From: Pseudophaeomoniella oleicola | Lineage: Eukaryota > Ascomycota > Eurotiomycetes > Phaeomoniellales > Phaeomoniellaceae | Length of the DNA: 64,000 nucleotides | Assembly: GCA_003868215.1 (NCBI GenBank) | Contig: QWDQ01000055.1 | Location: 1 to 64,000, forward strand | Direction: 5' to 3' | In this document: positions 34,751 to 46,321 of the stretch, piece by piece | Layout of the letters: each line of letters opens with the position of its first letter | How positions within the stretch are numbered: the first letter of the stretch is position 1 | Made by a program: the position numbers and the translations under genes | Notes under the pieces: model-generated | What the model saw: only the letters and a program-made list of their open reading frames with translations | Told to the model about the DNA's origin: nothing | Databases searched by the model: none

Positions 34751-36033
34751 CGTCTTCCCTTCCCAGGATCAGATGTCTGCCGCCCACAGTGACTGATGAG
34801 GTCAAACCCCCAGACCTCGGCCACGATTGAAAATGTAAAAGGGCAGATCGCAAAGAGCTGGTAAAAATTGCCGAACACTATACAGGTTGCGCAAGAAAGA
34901 AAGCACTACTGAGTGATCGAATCCAAGGGAAAAAGGAAAAAGACGACGATGGAGAACGATGGATATATAATCGGGCGTCCGATCGAAATAACAGTAAGTA
35001 GTGATCCCGATCGCCGAGACCCAATGTCCTAAGTCATCATCTCCCTCTCTGTAGCAGTAACATAATATAGGGGACAGCGATCTGGACGATGGGACACGAT
35101 ATCACTCAATTCAAGTTGCTTTAGAGCAGTTTCAGACTATATTTCGGTCTCTCGTCATCATCGACCCTTTACCTTTTAGCCTGTGCCGCTGCAATCAGTG
35201 TACCGGCCGAGGTCTGGTCTGGCCCAGCCTTGTCTGCCTACCTCGGGAAAGTCGATGCGAAACGATTGTGTGCATCATCAAATTGGAGCTGATAACTAAA
35301 AATGTCGTTCTTCCCATGTTCTTTGCCGGATTCGCAGTCTCGTTTAGGAGCACAGATCGCATGCAGCCGTCGAGACCAACCCTTGATTGGCAGGTCCCAG
35401 AGGATGCATGGAACCACGTCTAAGCCCATGTCGGAAGGTGGTTATGTCGCACTTCCGATTCGTCACCCCGGATAGAGCAGCAATAAGAGAGCATCTGTTC
35501 CGATCTAGTAGCCTCAATTCATCATGCAGTCAGGGAATGCGACACTCGAAAGGGGAGGTTTTCCAAAAGATACGTTGCTTCACGTCGGAGAATTTGGAAT
35601 ACAAGCTCGCCGTTGGGTAGTCGGTTCATAACTAAATCTAGGAATTGCCGACATATTGAGATTAGATCCATACTATTCTAGAAATGCTAGCTGGACAGGA
35701 AGGTGACATCGCTTGGCCATCCTAGTGTCAGATTGTATCACGAGCATAAGGGTAGAAAGACTAGGAAGTGTTACCAGAAGGGGCAAGAGACGTCTATGCA
35801 TTCGTCGCTTAGAGCGACCTATCGCTAAATATACAATTGCTCGTTTGATAACGGCATCGCTATTTGGTATCATCAAGGATTGTACAGAACAACGGAAACT
35901 GCCATAAAGGTGTAGCGACCATCCCGATCAACGAGATGGCAGCTGGGGACACCTGAAAACGCCTGGGATCTATAATTCAAAACACCGCGAAATGCGGAAA
36001 GACTTGACCCATGGTTACACACCGGACATCCAT
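34751..36033. other. Intergenic, formamidase promoter and TAO3 3' side
   Basis: No gene supported. Several frames of 60-77 codons are open on both strands, but none has a recognisable domain or a good start context. No repeats stand out. Confidence 0.4.
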
Positions 36034-39000
36034 TCACAGCACCGGACTACCAGCAGGCCCGTTCAGATACTCTGCCGGCACCTTTGGAACCCGAGGACTA
36101 CCGCTCAGCGGCATCCCTGAGTTTGACGCCCCTAAGGATGGAGATGGGCTGACACCCCGAGACCTTAGTCTTTCTCCTCGATCCCGATCCCTGCCACCCG
36201 TCAACCGGCGCATACCCCGGCGCATTCCTTCAAAAGTGAAATGACCCGAGCTCCCGCTGCCTGCATTGGCCGATATTGGGGTGTGATTGGAGGAGGAGTT
36301 GTAGCTAGGCGACATGGTTGCGTACTGCGGGACAGAAACGAAAGGAGGAAAAGGTGATTCGGTATCGGAGAATCTCCCGTCACTGTCCTCAAGGTAGCTG
36401 TGTATACCATCTTCGTCATCAGAAAATGAGGCCTTTGGAAATGACGGAGCACCGTTAGGAAGCGCAGGATAATTGATCTCCTGGAGCATAGGAAGATTTG
36501 TAGCTGGCGAAGTGATCGACCTTCCATGAAGTAAGGGTCTCGCTGGTGCGGCCGAAACGGGTTGCTGATTCGAGGAAAGGCCGTGATTCGAAGTGAAAGC
36601 GCCAGGATTCATTATCGCAACGTCTCGCGATGACAAGTGAATAGTGGGCCTAGTTGACTCGGCGAGACCATTGTGAAAGGATGAGGTTGAAGCTGTCCGT
36701 GCTAAAGACTTGTTAAGAATAGGAGCTGTCTGCTGATCATATATATTGGCTCCATGTTCGTGCAAGTCAAACTGAAAGCCGCCCATGCTGGTAGAATCAC
36801 CTAAGGAATCGCCGAAATGTGGATCGTCAAAGAAGTCGTCCAGGCTGTCAAGCTTTGAGACAAGATCGCCCATGTTATTATCAGTGGTGGTCTCCACAGA
36901 CTTGAGAGTGCCTCTCCGACGAGAAGGGAAGTAGGAATCGTTGTACTCGTCAGCGTCGAATGCGATGTCGGGTGTCTCGACAGCTTCTGGATGGCTGTCG
37001 ATATCGACACATGTATAAAACACGGCATGAACATTGTTCCTTGTCACCCGGGAGTGCATCGCTGGCATTGGTACGGACCATCCCGTTCGTGCTGGAATGC
37101 CATACAAGCTTTGGGTGTGGGAATATTCCTTGCGTAAGGCTCGGGCAGATCCAGAAGCCATACTCATGCGGATGTGCTCTCTTTCCAGCGGATTTCCAGA
37201 TACCTCCATGATATTATCCATGACTTCGAGCGCCTGTGGACACAGGTCGGTGACTAATAATCTCATCAAAGGGGTGATCAACTCAGGTCCATGACAGGAT
37301 ATCTCGGTTTTCTTCATGTCAACCCTGGGAATAACGATGCAGAGTAGTTGCATAACCTTAATCTTGTACCACGATGTCTTGTTGAATAGCAGACCCATGA
37401 GGAAGATGAGTGTTTGCGCATCCATGTCCGGAAAGAAACAAGACTCTATAGCAGCTACCGACGACCTTAGAAAATCAGCACTTTGAGTGAAGTGATCGTT
37501 GGCAAAGTGTAATAAACATTCTGCAATTGGAGCATAACCGAGCTCCTCGGCGATGTTAGCAAGTTGTAACGCAGAGTCGAGTGTCTTGATATCTTGCTCG
37601 TCGAGGTCAAAGTGGTGCAAGAATCGTGGTAGGTTAGCCAGCACGGTAAAGAGCAGTCGACGGTCATCGCCCGTGACGCTGTTGGAAGGGAGAGCCATGA
37701 CTTGATTGAGAACGGTCAAAGTTCGGTTCAATCCGTCTGCAGACTTGAGACCCTTATAGATCAACGGCTGTATACCGTCAAAACGGCCTTCCCATTTCGG
37801 TGGCTGGCTAGCCATCAAAGTCTGGACTACCTCTGGGTCACTCAAATCAACCCTAGCGACCAAACGCTCCAACATTGCCAGACTTTCCATATATTCACCT
37901 TCGTGTATGGTGTGAAGACAGGCGCAGGTCGTCCAAAAAAGCTGAGGATAGCGCAACAGATCCTTTGGCAGAAGAGAGTCTATGATGACTTTCAACGTGG
38001 TCAGGATCTCTAACGAGAACGTCTGGTAGTCGGTCTCCTCATCGGCGATGGTGTTCGATAAACGAGCGAGCATGTCCGCAAGCATACGTGAATCGAGATT
38101 GACAGAGACACACCTGAAGATTTGGAAGGATCGACAGGCAAGATGACGGACTGGACAAGATGATGCCCAGCTCAATGCCTCCTTCGCCCAAAGATCACCA
38201 AAATTGCTATGTACAATACTGAACAGATCAACGACTTCTTTGGTGAGGTATGCCATTGCTGAAGGCAATCGGCTGCTATTGTCATCTTCATCCTTGCCAT
38301 TGTTGTCCTCGTACGCCCAAACCACACTGGGTGACCTCTCCCGGATCGCGTCGGCAAGCTCCTCGATTTGCTTCCCACGAGAACGAAGGGATGCGTCGTC
38401 AATCTTGGAGGTGACGAGTTCATGGATCAGGTGGACTAACATCTCTCTGGAATGCTCTTGCACGGTCGAGTTGTAGTGATCCCACAATATCATTGAGACA
38501 TGGATAATTTTGATTGCATTCTCCGTAGACAATGAGATCGGAGCAACCATAAGATCGACCAAGAAGACGAGGGATATTTGACCCAATGCAAACCCCGACT
38601 GCTTGTTACCACCTGGAAGGACTTCACCAAGGTCACACACGTACGGCAGGCCTTTGATGTCCGGTGTCTGTGGTGTCCTGTCCCTCTTTTCCTGGACCAT
38701 ATTTTTAGGCACCATCTGGATGATGAAGAACTCTATAACCTTGGAGCCCGCGGGTGTTGCGGATAGATATACTACCACTTGCTTCGCATAGTCCACAAAA
38801 TTCTGCTCCCGCCTGTCAAGACAAAGACTGAATATGAAATCCAGTATCAACTGTACGTTGCCTCCGTGCGGCCCTGTCGCTAAAGCCTGCCATAAAGCTT
38901 GGACCTCGTTATGTAGCGACGTACTATGCCTGATGGTGATCTCAAATAAGTTTGATAACAGCATGGATGAGAGAGCGGTTGGACCCCCGCTTGGATCCAG

Positions 39001-42000
39001 CTGCAGCTCAATGGACTGAATCCAGGGCAAGATCGCAGCTACCATATTTCGCTGGTAGTCGGCTGTCACTCGTTTGAACTGGAACGAGAATTCTGAGAAG
39101 ATCAGAAAAGCAAGTTCTCCATGAGCCTTAGATAGCCTCTTGGAGTACTCAAACTGAGCCAATTTGTACACCGCGGTGGTTTTGTCGGAGATGCTGATAT
39201 CGAAGTCTTGCAACTTAGAACTGCGTTGCTGGCGTTCTTCTAGTATCCTCAGAAGGCGCGCGGATTGCATACGGATGTCGCGGTTCTCGTTGCCTAGAGT
39301 GAACAGAACCAACGCCAGGACCCTCCAGAAAGGCAATTGATAATCGCTGTGTTCGATGAGCACTTCGGTCACGACTTTGAAATAGCTCTCAAAGACTTTC
39401 GAATTGTTAGACACGTAGCATCGCTCGACCGCATGTTCCAGCAAATAAGGGTGCTCTTTGTTGTGAATGACGAGATTCTTGAGCGCTCTACGCCCTACGA
39501 TTTGATATCTGTCGCTTGGAGTACCAAATATCATCTCAATCCAAGACAGCATCCGGGGGAGGTGGAAGGAAAGCACAACATTTCCTTCCGTGGTAATGCT
39601 GATGGGACCTTGACAAAGGGTAGCCATAGCACTTAGAGCAGCGGTTTTGAGATTCTTTTTATCGATTTCCATGGCAGCGGTGAAGTTGGCTCGTTCACCA
39701 ATCTCATTCTGATGCGCAATGGCTGCCTGCTTCATTGCATCTTCACGTAAAGCTATCTGCGCCTGATGGGGTGAAAAGCCGCACCATTCTTCCATTAGCG
39801 TAAATGCCGATTTCCGGGACTCGAAGGACATCCAACGTGCAGGCGACTTTGTGCGCTGGATTCCTTCGAATACTTCCTCAAGCAGACCACAATAATACAA
39901 GCGTAGTCGCTGGAACTCCCAGTCTTTTTGGACTTCTGTATCGTTCAAAAACAACCGAAGCTCGTTTGCATAATTTATGATGTTGTTAAGAATCCAATCA
40001 TCGTTATAAACTTCTGGTTCCTTTAAAAAGGCCGATGTCACCTTGTAAACATGGGTGACTTCCGTGCGCAATAGATCGGTCCGACGATTGCGCACGGGAC
40101 TACTGGGTGTCCTGCTATGCGCGCCTAGTTTGGCCTTTGCTTCGTCGTTGCACTTGATCACCGCATATTGAAGGGACTCCAATAGGGTGCGATACAGCTT
40201 TGTATTGATAGATCCTAGGGCCATAACGCAGGCCTTGCGTATCGATTCCCGAGGCGACGCAAGAAGGGGGATGAGCGCAGAAAATAAGGCCCGTGCGGAG
40301 CCCAACTTTTCGACCGATGATGGATCACCCTTGGACGTCTTCCTCGCATGGGCAGCATTAGCTAGCTGGCTTTGTGATTGTGCGCCAACGCTGCTCATCG
40401 TCACGCAAGCCATGACTAAATAGAGCTTCCACTGCTCGATCATGATCTCTGCGGGAGCGTTGGGGAGACGAGGTGGCGGCCGATATTCGGGTGAAGCCAT
40501 CTGACCTTGACGTGAGGTAGTATTGCCGAGAGCTTCGATAGCCTCCTGCATTTGTATCAATTTGGCAGTAACGTATTCTCGAGCGTAGGTTATAGCGAAG
40601 GGACACATTGCTTGGATCGACCTAATGAGGTTCGGAAACACTTTTGCCCAGAGCGTGGAATCATACGACACTTCGCTACTACATATCTCAATCAGAGTAT
40701 TGTTAGCCGAGGTCTTCCGCTGGCCCTTTTGAAGCCGACTTCTTTCGGCGACGCTGAGGCTTTCGTCATTGACATCGAGTATTCGATGATACTCTTCCTC
40801 GAGAATCTGGATTACTCTGGCGTTTTGCTTTCCAAGCACTTTGTCCAGCTCAACGACCATACGTAGCACTCTAATCGCAAAAGCTCGAACACGACGCGAC
40901 TGTGAGCATAAGAAAAAAAGCCCGTGAGACTCGATCTGATCGACTTGGTTCAGCGCGTTGGACAAATCAAGCTGAAGGCTCCTATTTCCAATTCCATTTT
41001 TCTCACACACTTCGGCTACGGCCTCCTTGTTCCTCTGTCGAATTTGGTCGAGGAAGATCTGCAATAGTTCAATGTATAGCGTTAGGGTATTTTCGATATG
41101 GTCGGGGCCTAGCATGCCATCGTCGGACATAGTGGAGTATTGCTTGTCGAAATTGAAAATAAAATGAGAAAAGCCAGCGGTGACCTGCTGTGCGTGACCC
41201 TGTCTGGCGATGGACTTTAGAGATTGTGCGGCAGAGGAAGCGATGCTGGATTGAAGATGAGCGGTCCCAGTGCACAAAAGACTGATGATTGGAGTCAACG
41301 ACATGGTCTCGGACAGGCATCTCGGCAATGCTTGGACTGCGACGAGAAGGAGATCATAAAAGCTTTGTCTCTGATCGAATCCTGAAGTATCGTCCTTTTT
41401 GGCGAATCCAAACGCATCCGCTAGTGGGGTTTTTGGTATAGGAGAGAATGTACCGAACTTCTCATTCAAAGCCGCTTGCCCTCCAAAGGTCGTATCGCAG
41501 AGAATGGAGAGCTTACCTAGTATGTCGCAAAATTTCGCATGATACTGTTTGGCCGTGTCACTGAACCGGCTGGTATCAACCAGCTTAACGTTGTCGTCTC
41601 CTTTAGGATCACCGTTTGGTTTCGGATCTGTCAGCAGTTGCGGCCGAATCAGCATTGGCGATGTCGGAAGTGGCTCAGCTGCAGGTGTTGACACTAGCGT
41701 CTGCGAGAACGGAGAGCAAAGCTGGGTCCTATCTTCCATGTCCGCCATCATAGCTAGGAAAGCTCGGATGGATATGGCTATTTTCTCCGGCTCCAGCTGC
41801 TCGAGCCTTATTTCTTTACCTGATGTGAATAAATCTGCATTTAGCATTGGAAATATGATACTGCGGAAAGAAAGGTCCGGGAAACGGAAACCAATGATGC
41901 GAATCAGCTGTATGAGTGGGTCCGCGACGACTGGCTCCGTAGATAAATGCGTTCTTCGGCCTTGTGGTAGAGCTATCCGTATGACATCCTCTATCTTGCG

Positions 42001-43950
42001 TATGGTGACAGTTGGCGGGTCTCCAACGCGATATATGTATGTCCAGGCCAACCTGCAGATTGCTTGCAAGGCGACAGGTCTGGTGGCCTTGTCCTTGAGT
42101 TTAGGCGTCAGGTTGGTGATCATAAGTTGCCATTGAGCGGCGAATACCTCTTTTGGCGAAACACACAGCAATAGCGCAGATAGCGGGAAAGTAGCAATCC
42201 AATGTCGAGGTTTCGTCAACATCTGGTTGACCCTGGGGACCAGTAGTTCCAGGCACTCACGCCAAAGCGGCGATTCAATATCGCTGGTTCTGTCAGCAGC
42301 GACCGGAAGAAGGATTTTTTCCAGAATTTGACAGTAAGACTGTTTGATATTCGGCCCGTGTGCGTTGACAAAAAGCCGTGACAGATTCTTGATGAACTCG
42401 CAGGAGTGAACCCATGCCGACTCCGGTTGCGTCTGGATTTGCATATGTCGCATGCCTAGTATCAACAGTTCTACGCGCGCTTCAGCCTCCTTCGACGCTA
42501 GACTCCCTGCATTCCTTGCTATTTCCTTGTGGGTAAGATCGAGCTCCGATAGAAATTTGTTGGTGACAGTCCTGAAGCTTACATGGCTCATGCGCCCAAG
42601 CAGGGTGGCATAGATCCTCCAGTTTGCCATGCGCAAACTCGAACTTGCCAATTGCCCCGGGTCGACAGCCTTGAGTTGACCAAAAACGATCTCCTCGAGC
42701 CTATGAGACAAATCCTCGGTTATCTGCTCCAATTTGCTTTGTTCATAGACCTCCACAAGTACTCGACATACGAGGTAGACAGATACGGTTGCACGCCTTT
42801 CGGCAAATATAACTTCGTCAGCAAGTGATGCTGTGAGGCCGGAACCTGCAGTATCAGTGTCGGCTTGAAGATCAGTCGCATCAGGCTGCGTGTTCGTAGG
42901 CTCTGTGTTCCTCCGCATGAGAGTTGATGGAAGACCCTGGCTGGTTGGCTGAGGCCGCTGCTGATTCACTTGCTGCTGCTGCACCAATAAATTCTGCTTA
43001 GCCTGAGACGCAAGTTCGCCTTTGTTCTTTCGCCAAAACATCAAACTGTCGACCAGCGGCTTCGGTTTCTGCCTTGCGACATGGCCTAATGCCGACAATA
43101 ATTGGTCAAAGTCGGCATCTACTGTTGGTCCGCATATGAGCTCTACAGGTGCTGAGAGCTCCCCCACATTGAGTATCGCTTGATCAATCTTGTGATCTGC
43201 TTGCGCGACGAATGCATTCAGCAGATGATGCAGCGCAAACTCTCCCGCGCTCCGAGGTTCCAAATATTTCGAGTGTGAACGATTATGTGCATCCCCTCCT
43301 CTTCTTGACTTTGTGCTGAGAGTCTTCCGGTGAAGACCAGACCCGTTGTCTGCGGGTATCGCTGCTGGGATAGACATTGCGCCAGGCATATTACTATTAC
43401 CAGTACCACCTCCGTCAGCAACATTCATTTGGGCGTACGTCTCGCTGTGTTCTGCAGGACCAGGACCCATGAATCCATCAGATCGCAGTGGTGAGGGACT
43501 GTTGGAAGCAGCAAAACTCGTATTCCGTGAATGATGAATACCTCCGATCACTGAGGCTTGCCGGTGGTGACCGTATGCCGAGTTGGAAGGTCTGCGCTCA
43601 AGTGCATCAACGCCTACGTTGTTCTGGGTATGTCGTGGATCTTGCAAGCCGCGTTGGGCAGATGCTGCTCGCAGTTGGATCGGTGCCGCTGCTGTGACCG
43701 CTGACTCACTCGGCCTCCCCCTGATAGTTGAGACATCCCTAGACTGGAACGATGTATTTTGTGCAACTCTCTGGTTCTGACGGTCGGGCCCTACACCACC
43801 GTGATTGTGCGGCGAGCTGTTCGATTGGTCCACCGGATGATTCTGTCCGGAAGGTTGGTGTTGTGGTACCTGTTGACGAACGGAAGGCGCGGTGTCTTCC
43901 AAATCAGTTAGTTTATCAATGGTCCTTGAAATTGCAGCAACTGGAATCAT
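36034..43950 (-). CDS. TAO3: Tao3/Mor2/Furry-type cell morphogenesis protein
   Basis: Single uninterrupted 2,638-codon frame. Tao3 (Pag1), Mor2 and Furry are giant HEAT/Armadillo-like scaffolds of the RAM/MOR pathway. They act with the NDR kinase Cbk1/Orb6 in polarised growth and cell separation. Residues 1-230 are low-complexity, Gln/His/Ser-rich. The conserved N-domain begins near 233 with SAGEFALHHLLNAF and includes RRATVSVYLVCRVLVEVYEQ. Helical repeats follow to about 2300, for example PLEREHIRMSMASGSARALRK... near the C-domain. The last ~250 residues are Ser/Pro-rich. The length agrees with filamentous-fungal homologues. I used the first ATG (43950), but the first ~15 codons (IDKLTDLED...) look like sequence that could be spliced, so a short upstream exon is possible. 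Confidence 0.9.
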   Translation of the reverse strand: MIPVAAISRTIDKLTDLEDTAPSVRQQVPQHQPSGQNHPVDQSNSSPHNHGGVGPDRQNQRVAQNTSFQSRDVSTIRGRPSESAVTAAAPIQLRAASAQRGLQDPRHTQNNVGVDALERRPSNSAYGHHRQASVIGGIHHSRNTSFAASNSPSPLRSDGFMGPGPAEHSETYAQMNVADGGGTGNSNMPGAMSIPAAIPADNGSGLHRKTLSTKSRRGGDAHNRSHSKYLEPRSAGEFALHHLLNAFVAQADHKIDQAILNVGELSAPVELICGPTVDADFDQLLSALGHVARQKPKPLVDSLMFWRKNKGELASQAKQNLLVQQQQVNQQRPQPTSQGLPSTLMRRNTEPTNTQPDATDLQADTDTAGSGLTASLADEVIFAERRATVSVYLVCRVLVEVYEQSKLEQITEDLSHRLEEIVFGQLKAVDPGQLASSSLRMANWRIYATLLGRMSHVSFRTVTNKFLSELDLTHKEIARNAGSLASKEAEARVELLILGMRHMQIQTQPESAWVHSCEFIKNLSRLFVNAHGPNIKQSYCQILEKILLPVAADRTSDIESPLWRECLELLVPRVNQMLTKPRHWIATFPLSALLLCVSPKEVFAAQWQLMITNLTPKLKDKATRPVALQAICRLAWTYIYRVGDPPTVTIRKIEDVIRIALPQGRRTHLSTEPVVADPLIQLIRIIGFRFPDLSFRSIIFPMLNADLFTSGKEIRLEQLEPEKIAISIRAFLAMMADMEDRTQLCSPFSQTLVSTPAAEPLPTSPMLIRPQLLTDPKPNGDPKGDDNVKLVDTSRFSDTAKQYHAKFCDILGKLSILCDTTFGGQAALNEKFGTFSPIPKTPLADAFGFAKKDDTSGFDQRQSFYDLLLVAVQALPRCLSETMSLTPIISLLCTGTAHLQSSIASSAAQSLKSIARQGHAQQVTAGFSHFIFNFDKQYSTMSDDGMLGPDHIENTLTLYIELLQIFLDQIRQRNKEAVAEVCEKNGIGNRSLQLDLSNALNQVDQIESHGLFFLCSQSRRVRAFAIRVLRMVVELDKVLGKQNARVIQILEEEYHRILDVNDESLSVAERSRLQKGQRKTSANNTLIEICSSEVSYDSTLWAKVFPNLIRSIQAMCPFAITYAREYVTAKLIQMQEAIEALGNTTSRQGQMASPEYRPPPRLPNAPAEIMIEQWKLYLVMACVTMSSVGAQSQSQLANAAHARKTSKGDPSSVEKLGSARALFSALIPLLASPRESIRKACVMALGSINTKLYRTLLESLQYAVIKCNDEAKAKLGAHSRTPSSPVRNRRTDLLRTEVTHVYKVTSAFLKEPEVYNDDWILNNIINYANELRLFLNDTEVQKDWEFQRLRLYYCGLLEEVFEGIQRTKSPARWMSFESRKSAFTLMEEWCGFSPHQAQIALREDAMKQAAIAHQNEIGERANFTAAMEIDKKNLKTAALSAMATLCQGPISITTEGNVVLSFHLPRMLSWIEMIFGTPSDRYQIVGRRALKNLVIHNKEHPYLLEHAVERCYVSNNSKVFESYFKVVTEVLIEHSDYQLPFWRVLALVLFTLGNENRDIRMQSARLLRILEERQQRSSKLQDFDISISDKTTAVYKLAQFEYSKRLSKAHGELAFLIFSEFSFQFKRVTADYQRNMVAAILPWIQSIELQLDPSGGPTALSSMLLSNLFEITIRHSTSLHNEVQALWQALATGPHGGNVQLILDFIFSLCLDRREQNFVDYAKQVVVYLSATPAGSKVIEFFIIQMVPKNMVQEKRDRTPQTPDIKGLPYVCDLGEVLPGGNKQSGFALGQISLVFLVDLMVAPISLSTENAIKIIHVSMILWDHYNSTVQEHSREMLVHLIHELVTSKIDDASLRSRGKQIEELADAIRERSPSVVWAYEDNNGKDEDDNSSRLPSAMAYLTKEVVDLFSIVHSNFGDLWAKEALSWASSCPVRHLACRSFQIFRCVSVNLDSRMLADMLARLSNTIADEETDYQTFSLEILTTLKVIIDSLLPKDLLRYPQLFWTTCACLHTIHEGEYMESLAMLERLVARVDLSDPEVVQTLMASQPPKWEGRFDGIQPLIYKGLKSADGLNRTLTVLNQVMALPSNSVTGDDRRLLFTVLANLPRFLHHFDLDEQDIKTLDSALQLANIAEELGYAPIAECLLHFANDHFTQSADFLRSSVAAIESCFFPDMDAQTLIFLMGLLFNKTSWYKIKVMQLLCIVIPRVDMKKTEISCHGPELITPLMRLLVTDLCPQALEVMDNIMEVSGNPLEREHIRMSMASGSARALRKEYSHTQSLYGIPARTGWSVPMPAMHSRVTRNNVHAVFYTCVDIDSHPEAVETPDIAFDADEYNDSYFPSRRRGTLKSVETTTDNNMGDLVSKLDSLDDFFDDPHFGDSLGDSTSMGGFQFDLHEHGANIYDQQTAPILNKSLARTASTSSFHNGLAESTRPTIHLSSRDVAIMNPGAFTSNHGLSSNQQPVSAAPARPLLHGRSITSPATNLPMLQEINYPALPNGAPSFPKASFSDDEDGIHSYLEDSDGRFSDTESPFPPFVSVPQYATMSPSYNSSSNHTPISANAGSGSSGHFTFEGMRRGMRRLTGGRDRDRGERLRSRGVSPSPSLGASNSGMPLSGSPRVPKVPAEYLNGPAGSPVL

Positions 43951-46321
43951 CGGTGAGGTTGCGCGTTCACGTACTCTGTAGCATGGTCGTCCTTAGAGGG
44001 CGGCGGGATTGCAGGGTCGATCAGACGGCCTCATTGCGGGGTCGGGCCAAGCACAAGATGGCAGTCGAATGTATCGACACGTATTTCAGACACAACTCAT
44101 GCCTTTCCTGATGTATGAATTGTCTCTCCTAAGAGTCGACCCTTGCAAGAGGAAGTTGATCGTGACTGATGACACTGATCACGACTTTTTGCTTTGGAGG
44201 TGATTTGACCCTGGGGGGGCCCCCTAGTGCAATTCCCTAAGATAACTTAGTGTTACGCTTAAGTTAGCTCCTGGAGGTCCTTGGGTGGTTAAGGTGAGAT
44301 CGAATGGTTAAGAATCACCTGTACCGTACTGCTACGTTAAAGTTGTTTTAGTGACACTTGGTGAAATGGGAGAGAGTGACAGGGGGAGCGACGAATCAGG
44401 AACCCCAACACCAGCACCCGCATTCATAGGCTATTTCTCTTTCTTTACCTGTTGAGGTAAATACATCGTACTACGTAGGTAGTACAAGCATGTCAGGTAC
44501 TGTACATTAGCCTCATCCCATCATCCCTCCATTCCATCCTTAAGCGATGACCCTAATTCTTACCTAATATATGATCCCTAATGTAGGGAGGTATCAGTTC
44601 TCTCCCATCCTTTTTAATTAGCTGATGGATGTTGTTTGATATAATAGATATGCCACCAGATATAATTACCTACGTTACTGTACCTACATTCCTCTCTCAA
44701 TCAGCCCATCAGTATCCATGGCTTGACCTTTCACTGAATGTGACAACGGCAGTCCCAATCATAGAGGTTGTGTCTTTCGTACTATTACAGTGAGTCGTGA
44801 TATCTATCCCTCTCAATGAACTGCCTCCTACCCAGAATGAAAGTGGCACGTCTCCCATATAATCTCCAGCATTGACACCTCATCAACCGCTTACTTTTAC
44901 TGGGCCACGAGACCCAATGCGCGGGCACGAGTCGTAGGTCCTAAATCAAGATAAAGACATCTTGCAACATTGAATCGAAACCTCGGACAAGATCGATGAG
45001 GAGCCTGGGTCGGCTCCGTTGTCGCTTTGTTCATGATCCACCTTGACTCCATCGGATGGACCATCATCTTCCAAAGACAACAATGAAGTCGGTATATTTG
45101 CCCGATTCGCATTCTCGGGCAACATTCGACTTAGTCTCACCTTTCCATGTGATGAAGTAAGGCACTACTACTACGTACGGTACAGAGAGATCCGATCTAT
45201 GATACCAAGCTTGACGAGATCTATGAAGCATGGACCCCTTTACTTATTACCTCCCCATGAACAGTAACTATTCCTTATGGCACCCGATATCGATTACGAT
45301 GCCGAGCTTGGTGCCGCGCCCGATAAGTGATGAGGTGAGCTAACTAAGTCACTGGCGAGCTGGCGGAGGATTAGACTACCTCGGATACCTTATATGCAGT
45401 GAAACTCTTTGAGTCCTGAACTCGGTCCTTCATCACAAGGAGAACTCCAATGCTCTACAAAATGTAATAATAAGCCCCGGATCGACGTGCTTGGTCCAGG
45501 ATACGTAGAATAACATCGTCTTAGCTTGCCTCTGGATAGGCTACGTAGTAATTACTACTATCACCATTCCCGTCAACGGAGATGCAATCGTCCATCTGCC
45601 CGAACACACCCTGCCATTCACGGTCAAGCTGACGTGCATGTCCGAACGGAAAGGCAGAGAACGGCGAAGAGCGACGAAGCCACGGGGAGTCTATCTACCT
45701 TTACGTGCTTGTCTCGTTGCCTGGCCCAACTTTCATGATGGAGCGCAGGTGCTTCGGCTGGCAAATTCTATGACTTTCGTTGACTTTAGCCAGCATATTA
45801 CCGTAATAATCCCTCGGGACCATTTCGTGATATTCTCGGGACGGTAGATGGTGGTAAAGCCCATCAATATTTCTCGGAAAAGTCCCCCCCCTCTCGCTCG
45901 CTGTTGTCCGGCAGTCATAGCGGATGAGATGCACACTGAGACCTATATCAAATCCAATAAAATCTTGATTTTCTTTTTTGGGAAATGTCAAGCTCAGAGG
46001 TTGATGATTACACTATTTGATCATTGTGGTATCTTGTCCAAATTCATCGAGACTCGCAGTGTAGACAGTCAAAGTGGTGGTCTGATCTGGTAATAGCCCT
46101 ATCCTTCATCGAAGCTCCGGTCCGGATGGTCAAATCCCCCCCCAAACTGGAAAAAAGGAATAACTTAACCCCCCTGCGCCTAACCGCCCCCACCCACTGC
46201 GGGAATCGTTCTCTCACATCATTATCTGGCCGCAACTGATCACACACATAGACCATTCCTTTCCTTTGCTGTCCTGGATATTACCTCGTATTGAGCGCAT
46301 ATAGGTCCCTGAACCCTCAAC
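43951..46321. other. Long divergent spacer between TAO3 and CPR
   Basis: 2.4 kb without a supported gene, forming the shared upstream region of TAO3 (-) and the P450 reductase gene (+). It carries TACGTA/GTAGTA palindromes at 44472, 45172, 45502 and 45542 and poly-C runs at about 45885 and 46133, just upstream of the CPR start. Open frames of 60-96 codons on both strands have no recognisable features. Confidence 0.45.

Noticed and set aside
41549-42136. 195-codon plus-strand open frame opposite TAO3
   Set aside because: It lies wholly antisense to the conserved TAO3 coding region, and its Ser/Gly-rich product has no recognisable features. I take it as a shadow of the real gene.
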